64,000 bases of DNA, from assembly GCF_030272615.1 (NCBI RefSeq), contig NC_081406.1, positions 480,038,900 through 480,102,899 of the forward strand. Reading direction: 5' to 3'. Source of the stretch: Cryptomeria japonica (lineage: Eukaryota; Streptophyta; Pinopsida; Cupressales; Cupressaceae). Both the position numbers and the translations under genes were made by a program. Under the pieces are notes generated by a model. That model was given only the letters and a program-made list of their open reading frames with translations, ran no database searches and was not told where the DNA came from. This document shows, in pieces, positions 1 to 12,119 of the stretch. The first letter of the stretch is position 1. The number at the start of each line of letters is the position of its first letter.

Positions 1-2282
1 ATCTTCGTTTCCCCTTGTGTGTAGTCACATTGTTTGTGTGAAAGAAGACGTAGGTTGGAATGCACATATACTAAATTCTCCGCTATTTTTGATAGCAGCC
101 TATTGTGCTTTACTGAGTGGATGAAAGAGTATGTGCTCCAATTTCTTTCTGAAGCAGATGAACTAGAAACCTATGAAGACAAAGTAAACAATTAAAGTTA
201 TACATTAATAAAAGTAAAATTACTAGCACCCTATGAAGACAAAGTAAACTATAAATAAACTAAAACTTGTAAATTTAAAATTTTAATTAATTAAACTTAC
301 TTGTGATAAAACTTTTATAGCAAGGGGTTGTAGGTGTTGGAAGCATGTGCCATGGAAGTACCACCAGCTATGAGTCCTTTTTGGATCTATGACGAAGTGC
401 ATCAACACTTCCATTCCCATTTGCGAATTCTATGAACTCATTTGTAACAACATCTCGCAAATCATCATCAGGATATAGTCTAAGAAATGCTGCGTTGTAC
501 CCATCAGATACTTCTAGATCTCTCCATGGTGGAATCCTTCCTGGTTTATCAAGAAACTGATTGCTATAGTACTTAGGTGTCAAGACATAGGCAAGAAGAT
601 GCAAAGGAGTGGTCATCTTATTCCACCTTTCTACAATAATTGCTTCCAGTTCTTTGAAGAATTTCTCCTGGGGGTCATTCTCTTTTTCATTTATAGTGAC
701 CTTTATTTTTTCAAGCATTGAGTCAATGCCATCATAAATCTCACCTATGCAAGGCCTATCCATTTTTGTATAGCGAATCATGCTCATGATGGGCTCAGTG
801 ATACTTAGGAGATATGTAACAAGATCCCACCATTTCTCATTCAATATTCTCTCTCTAATTTTTTCTGCCCTCTCAGTGCTACTCTCCTTCTATACAACCC
901 AATTGGTGCTGATCACCATATTGCATAGTGCCACTCTAACTTTCACAAGTCGTCTTAAGATGATTGTGTTTGATGCAAAACGGGTCTCAGCAACCTATAA
1001 CACAAATTATTAATTAATGCCAAATGATTAAAAAATGAAGCCAAACTTTAAAGAAGAATACACAATATTAGCTTACACAATGATATTATGAACATTGAAA
1101 ATTAAAAAAATCAGAAAATGTAAAATTAAATTACTATTTCACTTACCTTCAATAGCTCCAAATTCGAATAGGTTCTAAAAATCCCTTGAGACATGCGGTG
1201 GTTTGTGATGAACATCTGGATGTCCTCAACCTTTGCATACACATCTCTGATCTATTTTATTTTTTGCCCAATCCTTTGTAGCATAAGATTGAGTGAATGT
1301 ACCGCACAAGGTGTCCAAAAGATGTGATCATAGCGTTGCTCAACCAACAAACCAACAACTCTACAATTTTTTGCATTGTCCGTTATGACTTGGACAACAT
1401 TGCGAGGTCCCACTGACTCAATGGCGGAGATGAGAATTTCTGCAATAAATTGGCCATCTTTTATTTGGCCCTCACAATCCACAGCTTTCAAAAACATTGC
1501 CCCTTTAGGGGACACCGCTATGACATTGATCAAGGGACGTTTTTTAGCATCTTTCTACCCATCTGAAACAATTGTTACACCTGTCTCAACCCATGAATCC
1601 CTTATGGGTTTCAATGCATCTTCAACCCTCTTCACCTTTTTCCAATAATGTTCCACATACCTTTTCATAACCTGGGCCCTTATACCCTCTTGGAGCCTCA
1701 TTAACACTTTTTATCATTTGCTTCCAATATGGGGAGCAAACAACATTGAAAGACAACCCATTTGCATAAATGCTCCTTACTATATCTTCGTCAGCAATGT
1801 CTCTACTTTCATTTTGGAATGCGGTTTCTAAAGGCCCCTTTGTTCTTTTGCGTGTCAAGGGTGGTTCATTTTTAGGTTCATTTGTGGCAAAGAAGGTGGT
1901 CTTCTACTACAATATTGGGAATAGAAGAGGCTTGCATTCCCTTTGTTTTCTTTGATGCGGTTTGGTTTAATCTACGGGCTTCTCTCTCTTCTACCCCCTC
2001 ATGCTCCCTAATATATTTCATCACTGTCTCATCTGGTATAGGTTTACCATCTTTTCCAGGGCATTTTTTGATGCCTCTTCTTTTTATTCCACACAAATGG
2101 CCTACCACCCGATAATGTGAACTATTACGTTCAATACCACATCCTTGGCATCTCCAACGGAATCCCCCACCTCCTAGAAGTTGTTTTATAATGTCAACAT
2201 ACTTCCATAAGGGAGAATTTGGATCATTTCTTTGTTTTGCAATTGTTTGTTCATTGCCAATGGAGGAAGATGTAGATACCAT
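1..2282 (-). pseudogene. hAT transposase, BED zinc finger plus DUF659 plus hAT dimerisation domain (broken)
   Basis: Decayed transposase of T2. The start chosen is the ATG at 2282, where the protein begins MVSTSSSIGNEQ, aligned to the start in the sister copy at 8752. In order on the minus strand: a BED-type zinc finger around 2170-2080 (CQGC, then H residues and GIKRRGIKKCPGKDG); a linker with a frameshift near 1870; the DUF659 part of the RNase H-like catalytic core around 1560-1252, including ITDNAKNC and WTPCAVHSLNLML; more core at 844-301; and the C-terminal dimerisation region at 170-1 (SERNWSTYSF, AENLVYVHSNLRLL). An intron with a GTAAGT donor at 300 and an acceptor at 171 separates the last two parts, as in the sister copy. 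Frameshifts between blocks mean no full protein can be made. Confidence 0.85.
171..249 (-). repeat. 60-bp duplication at the 3' splice site of the T2 intron
   Basis: The 19-mer ctatgaagacaaagtaaac occurs at 171-189 and again at 231-249, exactly 60 bases apart, inside the last intron of the T2 transposase. The duplication copies the intron's acceptor end, so a second AG acceptor lies upstream of the one that joins correctly to the dimerisation exon. Confidence 0.7.
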
Positions 2283-2856
2283 TCTAGTTCCTATGGCAAG
2301 AAATAATATAAACATATTCAAAAACAAAAACTAAATAATGAAAAAAAAATCAAGTTTCATGTTTGACAATTTGTGAAACAAAAATAGCTGGAAAAAAATG
2401 TTAAAAAACCTACCTCTTGCAGCCAATGGAAGCTTGAAAATGTATGGAAATGATGCTGCAACACTTGTTGAAGCTTCAAAAATTAGTCTTCAACTCCTCT
2501 TTGATCTTGGAAGCCAAATTTTATTCACCCTTTCTTCAACCTGCTCTCATAAAACTTTTGTTTGCAACACAAATGAGGTGAAATGAGTGAATATAATGTT
2601 TTAGAAGTCACTTTTAGCGTATAAGTTTCACTTTTAGCAGGCGGAATCAAAAATAAAATAAAATTTTGCATATAATTTGCCTTTTTGGGCCGCCCAGCCG
2701 CCTGGGTTCGACTGGGTTAGACCAGGGTTGAACCACCTTTGGGTTTTTTGAACCCTGGTTGAACCCAGTTCGAGCTGCACCCAAACCAGGAACCTATTCG
2801 AACCAGGACCGGTACCAGGGGGGTCCAAGGGCGAACCCGGTAACTTAGTATTTTAG

Positions 2857-4020
2857 TCTCGATTTGAAATGTGAATCAAATTGCTAATAAAATCTGATGA
2901 AAGCAACTACTAACAATTTTTTAGATTATGATGTTTCAAACAAATTTATCTTATTAATTTCCGTTTCAGACCTTGGTGAAGAACAATTGAAACCCTTAAA
3001 AAAATTGAAAGCTACAGCACTTAGAAAAGCAAAATCAGACCTGGAAATGAATATTGAACTCAGATTTTCAAGTTCTTAAAGCAAATTATAAGACCTAGGG
3101 CTTCTAATAAAGCAACCTTGCATTGAAATAAGGTCTTACAAATGAGATTTCAGAAAATGTCAAGGTTTGATTTGACTAAAATTTTACCCTTTATGCTGTA
3201 ATAGGCCTGATACTATGTGAATTCTCACAGAATATTTGCCCAGATTTCTCTGAAAATGGACTGGAAATGAATCCAAAATCTTCCTAATCAGAACCAACTT
3301 CTGTGATCAATGGAATAATTAAGAAATTTTGTTGATCCTTGCAATCAAAATCGTCTGAGTAGAATTTGCTTCCTTCACATGTATTTTGATCAAATGCAAT
3401 GATCAAAATGCAGAATCGCTGTCTTGAAAGTTCGCTGCCTGGAACTGCAGATTAGAATTCGAAAATTGTTTAAGATGATGATTTTGTGTTTTGAAATGAA
3501 ATTCGAACTCCTCCTTATATATGCGTTGAATGTCTAAGAGTCACCAGACTCACCACCTTTCATCATAACCTCACTAGGTCGACTTGCATTTAAAATAAAA
3601 TATTTTTATTGTTCTTATTCTTTCTAGGCGCTTCACCTTATGACAGCCGACTTACTATTGTTTGCTTGATGATGTTCAAAGGGGTCGGCATTTATGCTTC
3701 CAATTGCACAATGCTAGTCGGCATTCATCCTTTGTTTTGAATTCGCATTATCCAATCGATATTTTTTATGTTATTTGTATCATGATTTGGGCGATGTTTG
3801 CATCTCCATTTGCATTAAACATTTGGCGGCATTTCTCCCTTCATTTGCAACATCAAATCGGTATTTGTATCTTTATTTGCACAATTTGATTTTGACTTGA
3901 TCAAGTATAAATCATTTAAGAAAATCGACATTTTCCTTTTCATTTGTACCTCTTTCATTTCGTGGAATCTTAACTTGGGAGGGCAGAAATTTTTCCTCCA
4001 TTCGTACCTTGTTGATTCCA
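2857..4020. other. non-coding stretch with an LTR-like promoter
   Basis: No gene is recognised. The short open frames here have no family resemblance and are broken by stops. A TATA-like TATATAT sits at 3516-3522 inside a moderately GC-balanced stretch that leads directly into the 85-bp tandem array. Together with the polypurine and terminal motif near 5060-5100, this suggests the U3/R part of a long non-coding LTR element, but no duplicate LTR is seen in the window. Confidence 0.4.
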
Positions 4021-4023
4021 CAT

Positions 4024-4625
4024 TCCATTCATACCACTTCCAAGTCTTGAACTCTCCAACTTAAGGGCAGAATTTTCACCTTCATTTGTACCAAGTTCGT
4101 TCCTCATTTCATTCGTACCACTTCCAAGTCTTGAAACTCTCCAACTTGAAGGGCGGAATTTTCACCTTCATTCGTACCAAGTTCGTTCCTCATTTCATTC
4201 GTACCACTTCCAAGTCTTGAAACTCTCTAACTTGAAGGGTGGAATTTTCACCTTCATTCGTACCAAGTTCGTTCCTCATTTCATTCGTACCACTTCCAAG
4301 TCTTGAACTCCCCAACTTGAAAGGCGGAATTTTCACCTTCATTTGTACCAAGTTCATTCCTCATTTCATTCGTACCACTTCCAATTCTTGAATTCTCCAA
4401 TTGAAAGGTGGAATTTTCACCTTCATTTGTACCAAGTTCGTTCCTCATTTCATTCGTACCACTTCCAAGTCTTGAACTCTCCAACTTGAAGGGCGGAATT
4501 TTCACCTTCATTTGTACCAAGTTTGTTCCTCATTTCATTCGCACCACTTCCAAGTCTTGAACTCTCCAACTTGAAGGGTGGAATTTTCACCTTCATTCGT
4601 ACCACATTCTAATTGCCATTCCAAG
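4024..4625. repeat. 85-bp tandem array, about seven copies
   Basis: The core GAATTTTCACCTTCATT recurs at about 4070, 4156, 4242, 4327, 4411, 4496 and 4581, a period of 84-86 bp. Each unit also carries CATTCGTACCACTTCC, CAAGTCTTGAA and CCAACTTGAAGGG blocks. Copies differ by a few substitutions and one-base indels. The period is not a multiple of three and the frames are not conserved, so the array is not protein-coding. It sits upstream of a polypurine/terminal motif, the same position as the hairpin array at 49.5-51.5 kb. Confidence 0.93.
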
Positions 4626-5054
4626 GTTTATTTGCATTAGATGATAATTTTGGCTTAAGATGGCAGCACTTGGAGGATCAATTGCATTTAATCAACTAGG
4701 GTGGCCTTTTAAGGTTTGTTTGGATAAGAACCTTCTTGTCTAGCAAATACTTCATCTAGATCACTCTTCTGGAGCAAATGGATGCCCCTTGTCCAATTTT
4801 CACTTCAAAACCTGAACTTAACCTAGGACATGAGATTTCACAATTAATCCATCCTTAAAAGCAACCTTTTGATGACTCTTCCTTATTTCGACCTATGTCA
4901 ATCCAAAACCCTAATTCATACCATTTCAAACCCTAAGACTTTCTTACTTGCAAACGAGTTCATTGATCATATCCTAAGGCAGGACTTCTGATTTGGAGCC
5001 TAAATTGGACTGCTAGCCACTTAATCATTTGACTCATGCTGCTGGAAAGCGAAA

Positions 5055-5105
5055 GAAAAAGGGGGGCCTCATCTTTGATGGGGTGATGTGTGAAATGGTC
5101 ACACC
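5055..5105 (+). other. polypurine tract and element-end motif
   Basis: A purine run (gaaagaaaaagggggg) is followed by a GATGGGGTGATGTGTGAA motif and CACACCACAT. The same arrangement recurs at 51893-51952 (agcaaaaagcaggggtc, then GGGGCGATGTGTGAA and CTCACAACAT). The shared layout suggests a polypurine tract and the start of an LTR of one broad family; this is inference, since no paired LTR is seen. Confidence 0.45.
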
Positions 5106-6950
5106 ACATATATTGCAGAAAATATGCATAAACAAATTGGTGGTCATCAGGAGATAGATTTTAGGTGGTATTCCTTGCTGTGCCAAATGTTTCTATATGA
5201 AGGAAAAGGTGTGTGCCATAAAGATCTGCAAGTAAAGGATGTTGACAGTTAAGTTTTTCCTCTCCCTGTCCAATATTGGACTTACATTTGGGATAAACAT
5301 TGTGAAAATGCCAATCATGCGATCTTTTGGGAATGTTTTAACAAAAGAATAATGAGTTTCTTTGGAGAAGAAGAGGCTAGGTTGCCGAAAGAGTTCAACA
5401 TCATAAAAAATTAATTAAGACGTTTATCATTCATAGTCAATGAGCCCCTATCTTATTATGATCCCTTTTTTATAAGGTTAGACTCTATATTACCTAAAAT
5501 TAGGTGAACTTTAGAGTATCCTCTAGATCTTGGTCTATGACATAGTCAATATCTAGTCAAATAAGAAAACAAGTAACACAAGCCTCTTATCATATCAAAT
5601 CATAAATTGAATTTCATGTCTGAGATTATAAGTTCTCTTTTAAGTCTTCTCTCAATAAGTTCAGAATAATCGGAAGACCAATATATGTTTTTCTATTCCT
5701 AGAAATCCTTATGATTCTAAAACATTCATTATAAATAAGACTTTGATAAAATAATAGGAAGAATACATCAATTCCTTTCAAGTTACACTCTTTTCAATAA
5801 CATCAATAATACTAAAAATAGTCTTTCTTTCTGATTCTTACATGAAAAATCATGGTTGAACTTAATTACTTAAAATTCAAATAGCTACTAACAACTACTT
5901 CACGACTCTCAAAGTCATACATATTATTATTATTTATTTAATACTCAACGATATTGTTCACTGACCATGCACCCTTTTATTTTGTAAAATCTCTTATTTT
6001 ATAGGGTTGACTACTTGAATGTCATACTCATAACAAAGCAAATGGAGTGTCTTAAAAGGAAATACTGTGGTTATAAGTATGAATGAATTGACATTGGAAG
6101 ACGAGTATTACTCTACACGAGGCGAGAGAGAGACTGCTACTGGAAATTGAATGGCTGTAGCATACTGTTTTACTTAGAAATTTAAACAGAACTGTTCGTA
6201 TAAATAAGAAAAATTATACTATTCATAATTTTATTTGCTGTCCTCACTGAAAGATGACTAGCAATCCAAATCAGCAGTCAACACATATTTTTGTCCAGCC
6301 TTGAAGTTGTACGGCTCCCTTTGTGGAATAGTATGACAATACCATAACATGTACAACAGCCTCAATAAGTGTTGTGACTCCCCATTTTAATGCTGTGTCA
6401 ACTTTAGGAAGCCTTAATAGGCTAAGTTGGGACTGCGGAAGGCTTGAATGCCTGCAAATATGTATCCCCCCTTTTATGGGCTTAGAATACTATGACCTCT
6501 CAAAATATGTATGATATGGTACGGTTGGGTAGAGCTCAACATAAGTTAAATAGAATCTTATATTCATTTTTCCCACCACACGCACAACACTATGATTCTT
6601 GCTCTTTTCCATTTTCATGAACCAAAAACAGTCTCCTCCAGCAGCTACTACAATCTTCTAGCTATAAAGAAAAGTAGATCTAAAATATAGGGGGCCTAGA
6701 GCTATTAGATTCTTGAGTTTGAGGCAAGATGAAATGCAGGAGAAATTGTTCTCAGAGTTATGAACTGTTTCTATCATTTGAATCACAGACAACGTTCCTG
6801 TGGATATACCTTGTGATGCTAAATGAAACAATTCAAAAGTAAATGGAGGATTTGCGCTATAATTATGTGCATTGTTTCAGCCATCCAGTAATAATGAAGG
6901 GAAATCCGTCAAGGCACAGCAGACAGAATTTTTTCGCTAAATGTTTAGTT
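5106..6950. other. non-coding, AT-rich, nothing recognised
   Basis: This stretch was read in all frames without finding a recognisable family. A short run of sense codons near 5250-5410 looks faintly protein-like but is interrupted by a stop and matches nothing I know. The remainder is AT-rich unique-looking sequence leading into the PPR fragment. Confidence 0.5.
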
Positions 6951-6999
6951 ACAAGTGCCCTGCTAGAAATGTAAAGGCGGTGTAAAGCCAAATTCCAAA

Positions 7000-7323
7000 A
7001 CCCTTGTCAACATAATGGAAGCTGTGGAATAGGGTATGGACATCCATTGAAGCACAATGAAGGTGGATTTTTTTGTTAAACGTTGTCATAGGAATTGCTT
7101 TGGTAGATATGCAAGCAAAAAGTGGAAGCACGATCAAGGCATGCAAACTGTTTGACAGGGTGCCTCAAGAGACATCGCCTTATAAATGTAATGAGTGCAA
7201 GATTTACAGAGGTGGATTTGTGGAAAAGGCTTTTGAAATTTCCAAACAAATGCAACTGGTGGTTATAAAGCCAAATTCATTGCTAGTGATTGAAGAGAAC
7301 AAAACGAAGTTTGATGCTGATTT
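7000..7323 (+). pseudogene. PPR (pentatricopeptide repeat) gene fragment
   Basis: Part of a plant PPR protein of the PLS type, which normally binds organellar RNA. The readable part contains VVIGIALVDMQAKSGS, KACKLFDRVPQ and GFVEKAFEISKQMQL followed by VIKPNS. These match the usual PPR pattern of VGNALVDMYAKCGS, A-KVFD-MP, GF-EAL-IF-QMQ and G-KPN. The preceding piece (GMDIH at about 7035) is in another frame, so there is a frameshift near 7070. Signature residues are altered (MYAKCG has become MQAKSG) and the fragment stops where the LTR begins at 7324. A second, similarly decayed fragment of the same protein region lies at 28535-28700. Confidence 0.75.
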
Positions 7324-7708
7324 TGTAATGTCCCCTACTGATAATTAACCTGATTAACAATAATAGTCTAACTCAATATGCTTGTAATTTCCAAACAATT
7401 CATTTAATTTAGGAGACAACTTAATTTTAAACTTAACACGGTGAATTCTGAACCAATTATTGCCATAACATTCAATTAATTACTTAACATTTAATTTATA
7501 ATACCAAGGAAAACAAGATGAGACTCAGATCTTACCTTATTCCTAGAGAAAAGGTAGCTTGATTTGTGAGAACCTGCAACCACAAAGATGCACACAAAAA
7601 CCTACAAATATAATTGTTTGTGATCAGCATAAGATATTATATTCTAACATATAGATAGTGAGAAGGTATAAGAGACTTGGAGGGACGACTTGGGTCGATT
7701 GTCTACCA

Positions 7709-7716
7709 AGACCAAA
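7709..7716. repeat. hAT T1 target duplication, left
   Basis: AGACCAAA here and AGACCAAG at 11545-11552 flank the hAT. The uninterrupted sister LTR reads ccaagaccaaggg at 19689-19701, confirming an 8-bp duplication with one later substitution. Confidence 0.9.
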
Positions 7717-8751
7717 CTAGGTTATTGGTACGTCTAGGTTTTCCCCCGAATTCGGATACGATTCGACTCAGATTCAGATTCGAAATAGAATCCATGTGGA
7801 ATCGAACAGGGTCCCTCCATTTTGTTCTTGAAACGTATCCGCGTTTTTACCCACACATCTCGATGAATCCGATGTCGACGTGGCGTATTTCTGGCATTTT
7901 TTCGACGAATCCGCATCACGCACGAATTTCAAGAGGTTTTTTGGTTGACTTTTGCGGAAGGAAAATGGGTCATTTAAACCCTAAAATGAAAAGAGAAAAC
8001 GTATTTCCGATTTCTCTTTGGTGACGATACGACCAAACAGAAAACGCATTTCGGATTTGTATTCAGTGACGGCTCATAGGCGACACAGCTTCGTTTGTCT
8101 TCAGCGATGGCTCACAAGCGATGACTCACAGGCGACGACTACGCTAACGACAGGCTCAGGCAACGACATGCTTAGGTATGTACATTTTTAATTTCTTTCA
8201 AAAAATTTCTATAGTTTGTTTATTAATTTTTACTAGTTTGTTTATTATTTTAGAATCTATTAGTATTTTTTAATGAATGAAAGGAAATATAAATTTGTTA
8301 ATTAACGATAAATTTTATAATTTATATAAATAATAAATGTTAAATATTTAAATTCCATTTAATGTGAAAATAAAATTATTCATAATGTTTAAGTAAACAT
8401 ATATATGATAATAATATTTTTACAAATTTTTAAATTACAAAATTGAAAATAGTTAAAATATACATATTTATAATTTAAACTAATAATAATAAAAATAAAA
8501 ATTAAATATCATATTGATATTAAATTTTAATTTGTATTATTATTATTTTAAATATGAATATTTTAATTATTGTGTAATTTAGAAGTTTCTAAATATATTT
8601 ATATCGTTATAGGTTACTTTCATAACTATTAATAATTTCACTTTCACTTTAAATTAAATTTAAATGTTTAACTATTATTTATATAAAATTAAATTTATTG
8701 TTAAATATTTAAATTTTAATAATTATTTTTTAACTTGTTATAGATAGCATA
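7717..8751. other. T1 leader: subterminal region and AT-rich 5' part
   Basis: No gene. 7740-8160 holds subterminal sequence with clustered GATTC and GGCGACGAC-type short repeats; 8180-8750 is very AT-rich, possibly an untranslated leader or intron of the transposase gene. Confidence 0.5.
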
Positions 8752-11180
8752 ATGGCAACGACTGTTAGCACTTTCAAAACCAACCCAAATTCACCTGCAT
8801 GGAAATATGTCAAAATAATAGACCAAGTACAAGGTGGTGGAACATTTAATTAGATATGCAACTTTTGTAGTGTGAAAAAAACTAGCTCCTATAGCCATGC
8901 CAAAGACCATATTTGTGCCATTCCCCAACAAGGAATCAAACCATGTCTAGGAAAGGATGGAAATGGGTTGCCACCTCAACAAATAGCAGGATATATTAGA
9001 GAGCAAGAGGAAGCAGATGCAAGAGTTGGTAATGCCTCAAACCATCCTTTGTTGAAAGGAAGAGGAAGTAGATCAAAGAGGCCCCCTACTTCTCCATCTC
9101 ATAGTAATTTCCCTGATATCGTGGTAGAGAGCCACCCATTATTGGGCACAATTGATGAAGAAGAACCTGTTATTGTGAAGAGAAGTAGGGGACCATTAGA
9201 GAGAGCATTTAAGAATGATGCTAGAGAGATTGCAGATCAATCTGTTGGAAGATGTCTATATGCAAACGGTTTGTCATTTAATATGGTACAATCCCCATAT
9301 TGGCAGGATATGTTGAGAAGGGTAAATGAGGCTCCACAAGGGTACACAGGGCCAAGTTATGAGAAGGTGCGTAGCACCTTACTAGCAAAGGGTTAAAAAG
9401 CATAGACAATGCATTGGATCCTATTAGAAATCCGTGAAAACAAACAGGGGTGTCCATCATTTCTGATGGAGGGAAGGATACCAAAAAACGACCATTAATT
9501 AATGTAATTGCAATGTGCCCTAAAGGTGCAATTTTTTTGAAATCTGTGGATTGCGAGGGATAGGTGAAGGATGCACAATTTATTGCTAACATCCTTATAC
9601 AATGCATTTAGGATGTGGGACATCAAAATGTTTCCCAAGTAATAACAGACAATGCAAAGAATTGTAGAGTTGTAGGTATGTTGATTGAGACATGGTTTGA
9701 ACATATATATTGGACACCTTGTGCTGTCCACTCTCTCAACCTCATGCTACAAATGCTGGGTAAGAAAATAAATTGGATCAAACAAATCTATGTTGAGGCT
9801 GAAGAGATCCAAATGTTCATCACAAACCATAGCATGTCATAGGCCATTTTCAGATCATTTTCATAGTTGGAGTTGCTAAAGGTAATTGAAACACTTCAAT
9901 TTTAAAAATTTACATTTCACTTTAGTAATCACTAACAAATTTTTTAAATTTGATCATGTCTTCTTTGTATTTTTATTTCCATTTTTAATTTTTGAATAGG
10001 TTGCTGAGACCCGATTTGCATCCCCAACACAATTGTCTTGAGGCGACTTGTGAAGGTGCGGGAGCCACTTGCTAGCATGGTAATTAGTCAAAGTTGGTCT
10101 CTATGGAGGCAATTCAATATTGAAAGGGCAACAAATGTAAAGCACATGATCCTAGATGACACTTGGTGGGAATGAGTGGAATATCTTTTGAGTTTCACTG
10201 AGCCCATCATGAGTATGATCCGCTCTACTGACATGGATCACCCATGCTTGGGAGAGGTATACGATGGCATTGACTCGTTGATTGAGCAAATGAAAGTCAT
10301 CATCAATGCAATAGAGCAAGATCTCGAAGAAACTTTCTTCAAAGAGGTTCAGTTAATTTGTGTTGAGCGGTGGAACAAAATGACCACCCCACTACATCTT
10401 CTTGCATTTGCATTGACTCCCAAATTTTATAGCGATGAAATGCTTGCTAAACCATCAAGGGTACCACCATATAGAGATTCAGAAGTTAGTGAAGGGTGTA
10501 GGACAGCACTTACAAAACTCTTCCCCGATTCTGAATGGAGGATTTAATGACAAGTGAGTTTGCTGATTTTGTAGCCTCCAATGGTCAAAGTGTTTCCGCT
10601 CTCCGTGACAAGTATAAGAAGGATGCTCATGCTTGGTGGTACCCCAATGGCCATACATCACCACACCTTCAAACTCTTGCAATTGAACTTTTGTCGCGAG
10701 TAAGTTTCTTAATTTTAATTGCTCTCTAAATTAATATTATTAATTTAAAATTTAATGTTAATTTTATAATTGTTGCCCTCTAACTTTGTGTCAATTATTC
10801 AATAGGTTGCTAGTTCCTCTTCATCTGAGCGAAATTGGACCACATACTCCTTTATTTACTCAGTGAAACACAACCGATTGGCAGCAAGTAAGGCGGAGGA
10901 GCTAGTTTATGTGCATTCAAACTTGCACCTTCTTACTCATAAACTAATTGAGTACAAGGATGAGAGCACAAAGTTTTGGGATGTAGATCCAGAGCAAACT
11001 GATTTGGATTTTTCAGCTGCCACACAATCTTTACTTTCTGTGGAGTCCAATAGCCAATTTGCTTCTAGTGCAAGTGGCAGAGAACCTGCATGTGGTTCCA
11101 CTAATCCAGCTACATCATCTAATGTTAATCATGATGTTGATCTTGATCTTCCTAGTGACCCATATGATGCTGATTATTAA
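8752..11180 (+). pseudogene. hAT transposase of T1 (broken)
   Basis: Decayed transposase, aligned block for block with T2. It starts at the ATG at 8752 (MATTVSTFKTNPNSPAWKYV). An in-frame TAG at 8851-8853 falls just before the BED zinc finger (CNFC, then H and H residues and GIKPCLGKDGNG). The DUF659 catalytic part (KRPLINVIAMCPKG, QVITDNAKNC, WTPCAVHSLNLML) covers about 9480-9760 with two more in-frame stops, and the usual SDGW motif reads SDGG. Core sequence continues at 10030-10699. The dimerisation domain (SERNWTTYSFIYSVKHNRL, LVYVHSNLHLL) runs from 10806 to about 10960, and an acidic tail ends in DPYDADY at 11180. Splicing of the last intron looks intact, but the stops make the protein non-functional. 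Confidence 0.88.
10700..10805 (+). other. intron in the T1 transposase gene
   Basis: A GTAAGT donor at 10700 and an AATAG acceptor ending at 10805 join ...IELLSR to VASSSSSERNW. The matching intron in T2 (300 to 171, minus) is in the same place, so the gene structure predates the two copies. The 106-bp intron is AT-rich. Confidence 0.8.
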
Positions 11181-11544
11181 TTGTGTTATTTTATTGTTGA
11201 ACTAATGAACAATGAATTCGATATATTTATCATAACATTCATATTTTGACAAATGGATATCAAATTAGACTTATAGGAAATTTGTTATATTTATATCATA
11301 TATGATAGTTCTAAGTTCTGTTTAGCATATGGATGATATTTGGGATTCTAAATTTAGTTTTTGTTTCTAGTTTTTAGGCTGCATATATGTATATATTTAT
11401 GATTTTTTTTTTTGTACGGACGTACCCAAACCCCCTCAAAAAAATTGCCGTACCAACGTACCCGTACCCGTACCCGTACTAGCAACTTTGCTAGGGGGGC
11501 ATGTGGGGATGTCTTGTGTACCCGTGCCCGTACCGGCAACTTAG

Positions 11545-11552
11545 AGACCAAG
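11545..11552. repeat. hAT T1 target duplication, right
   Basis: AGACCAAG, pairing with AGACCAAA at 7709-7716; see the left copy. Confidence 0.9.
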
Positions 11553-12119
11553 GGATGGTTGCTTCTAACCCCCTTGCTAGACTTGCCGCCCCTGTTTGCT
11601 ACCCTTCCAAGCTGTATACCTTTAGCAATTAGATCCTTTCCAACTTGGTAAGACTGGTATGGAGAAAGTAACTGGTTCCTTGACTTCATGGGTCCAATGA
11701 CCACATGAAAGCCCCTCGTCACCACTGGGAACCCTCTCCATACTTTCACCAAGATGGACATACTACAGTCCTAAACTCCTTACTGAACAAATAGCAGTCA
11801 TCTTAAACATGATTACACAGTATGTGCTCTCAGATAGTAAAAAATCAGACATAATCACACAGTATATATAAACTTCCAGAATAGTATTATTTCATTATAA
11901 ACATATACTTAACATTATCAGCATTCTAGAATTTATTATTACTGACAATAATCTGAATGATATGACATTATTAATGCTGATGCTGATCTTAAGTAATATA
12001 ATATTATTAATGCTGGCACTAATCTGAATAATATGCTATTAATAATACTGATACTAATTCTGAATAATATAGATACAGAAGTATGCTATGAATTCTGTTA
12101 AACACAGGGAAGTACTTTC

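Larger units (their letters stand above)
1..2848 (-). mobile_element. hAT DNA transposon copy T2, cut by the window edge
   Basis: Minus-strand cut-and-paste transposon of the hAT superfamily. Its 5' end is seen at 2848, where the plus strand ends in CCGGTAACTTAG. The inverse of this, CTAAGTTACCGG, matches the termini of the complete copy at 7717-11544 (CTAAGTTGCCGG at that copy's right end). The eight bases after it, TATTTTAG (2849-2856), would be its target duplication, but the other end lies outside the window. The interior holds a broken transposase gene. The subterminal 2690-2840 stretch is rich in short repeats of the GGTTGAACC/GGTTCGAACC kind, as is usual for hAT transposase-binding regions. 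Identity as hAT is clear from the protein; the exact terminus is inferred from the second copy. Confidence 0.88.
7717..11544 (+). mobile_element. complete hAT transposon T1 (3.83 kb)
   Basis: A full hAT element with terminal inverted repeats: the left end CTAGGTTATTGGTACG matches the inverse of the right end, CTAAGTTGCCGGTACG, at 12 of 16 positions. It is flanked by an 8-bp target duplication. Comparison with the empty site in the sister LTR fixes both ends. Subterminal ACCCGT repeats occur at 11456-11480 and 11519-11534. It carries a ~1-kb leader, a broken transposase (8752-11180) and a ~360-bp AT-rich tail. It is related to T2 (1-2848) and to the end remnant at 46080-46236. Confidence 0.95.

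Noticed and set aside
4281-4520. 79-residue repetitive open frame on the minus strand
   Set aside because: It is a translation of the 85-bp array; the period is not a multiple of three and the frame is not kept across units.
5225-5415. Protein-like stretch with a Trp/Phe-rich reading
   Set aside because: Interrupted by a stop and unmatched to any family I know; too short to call.
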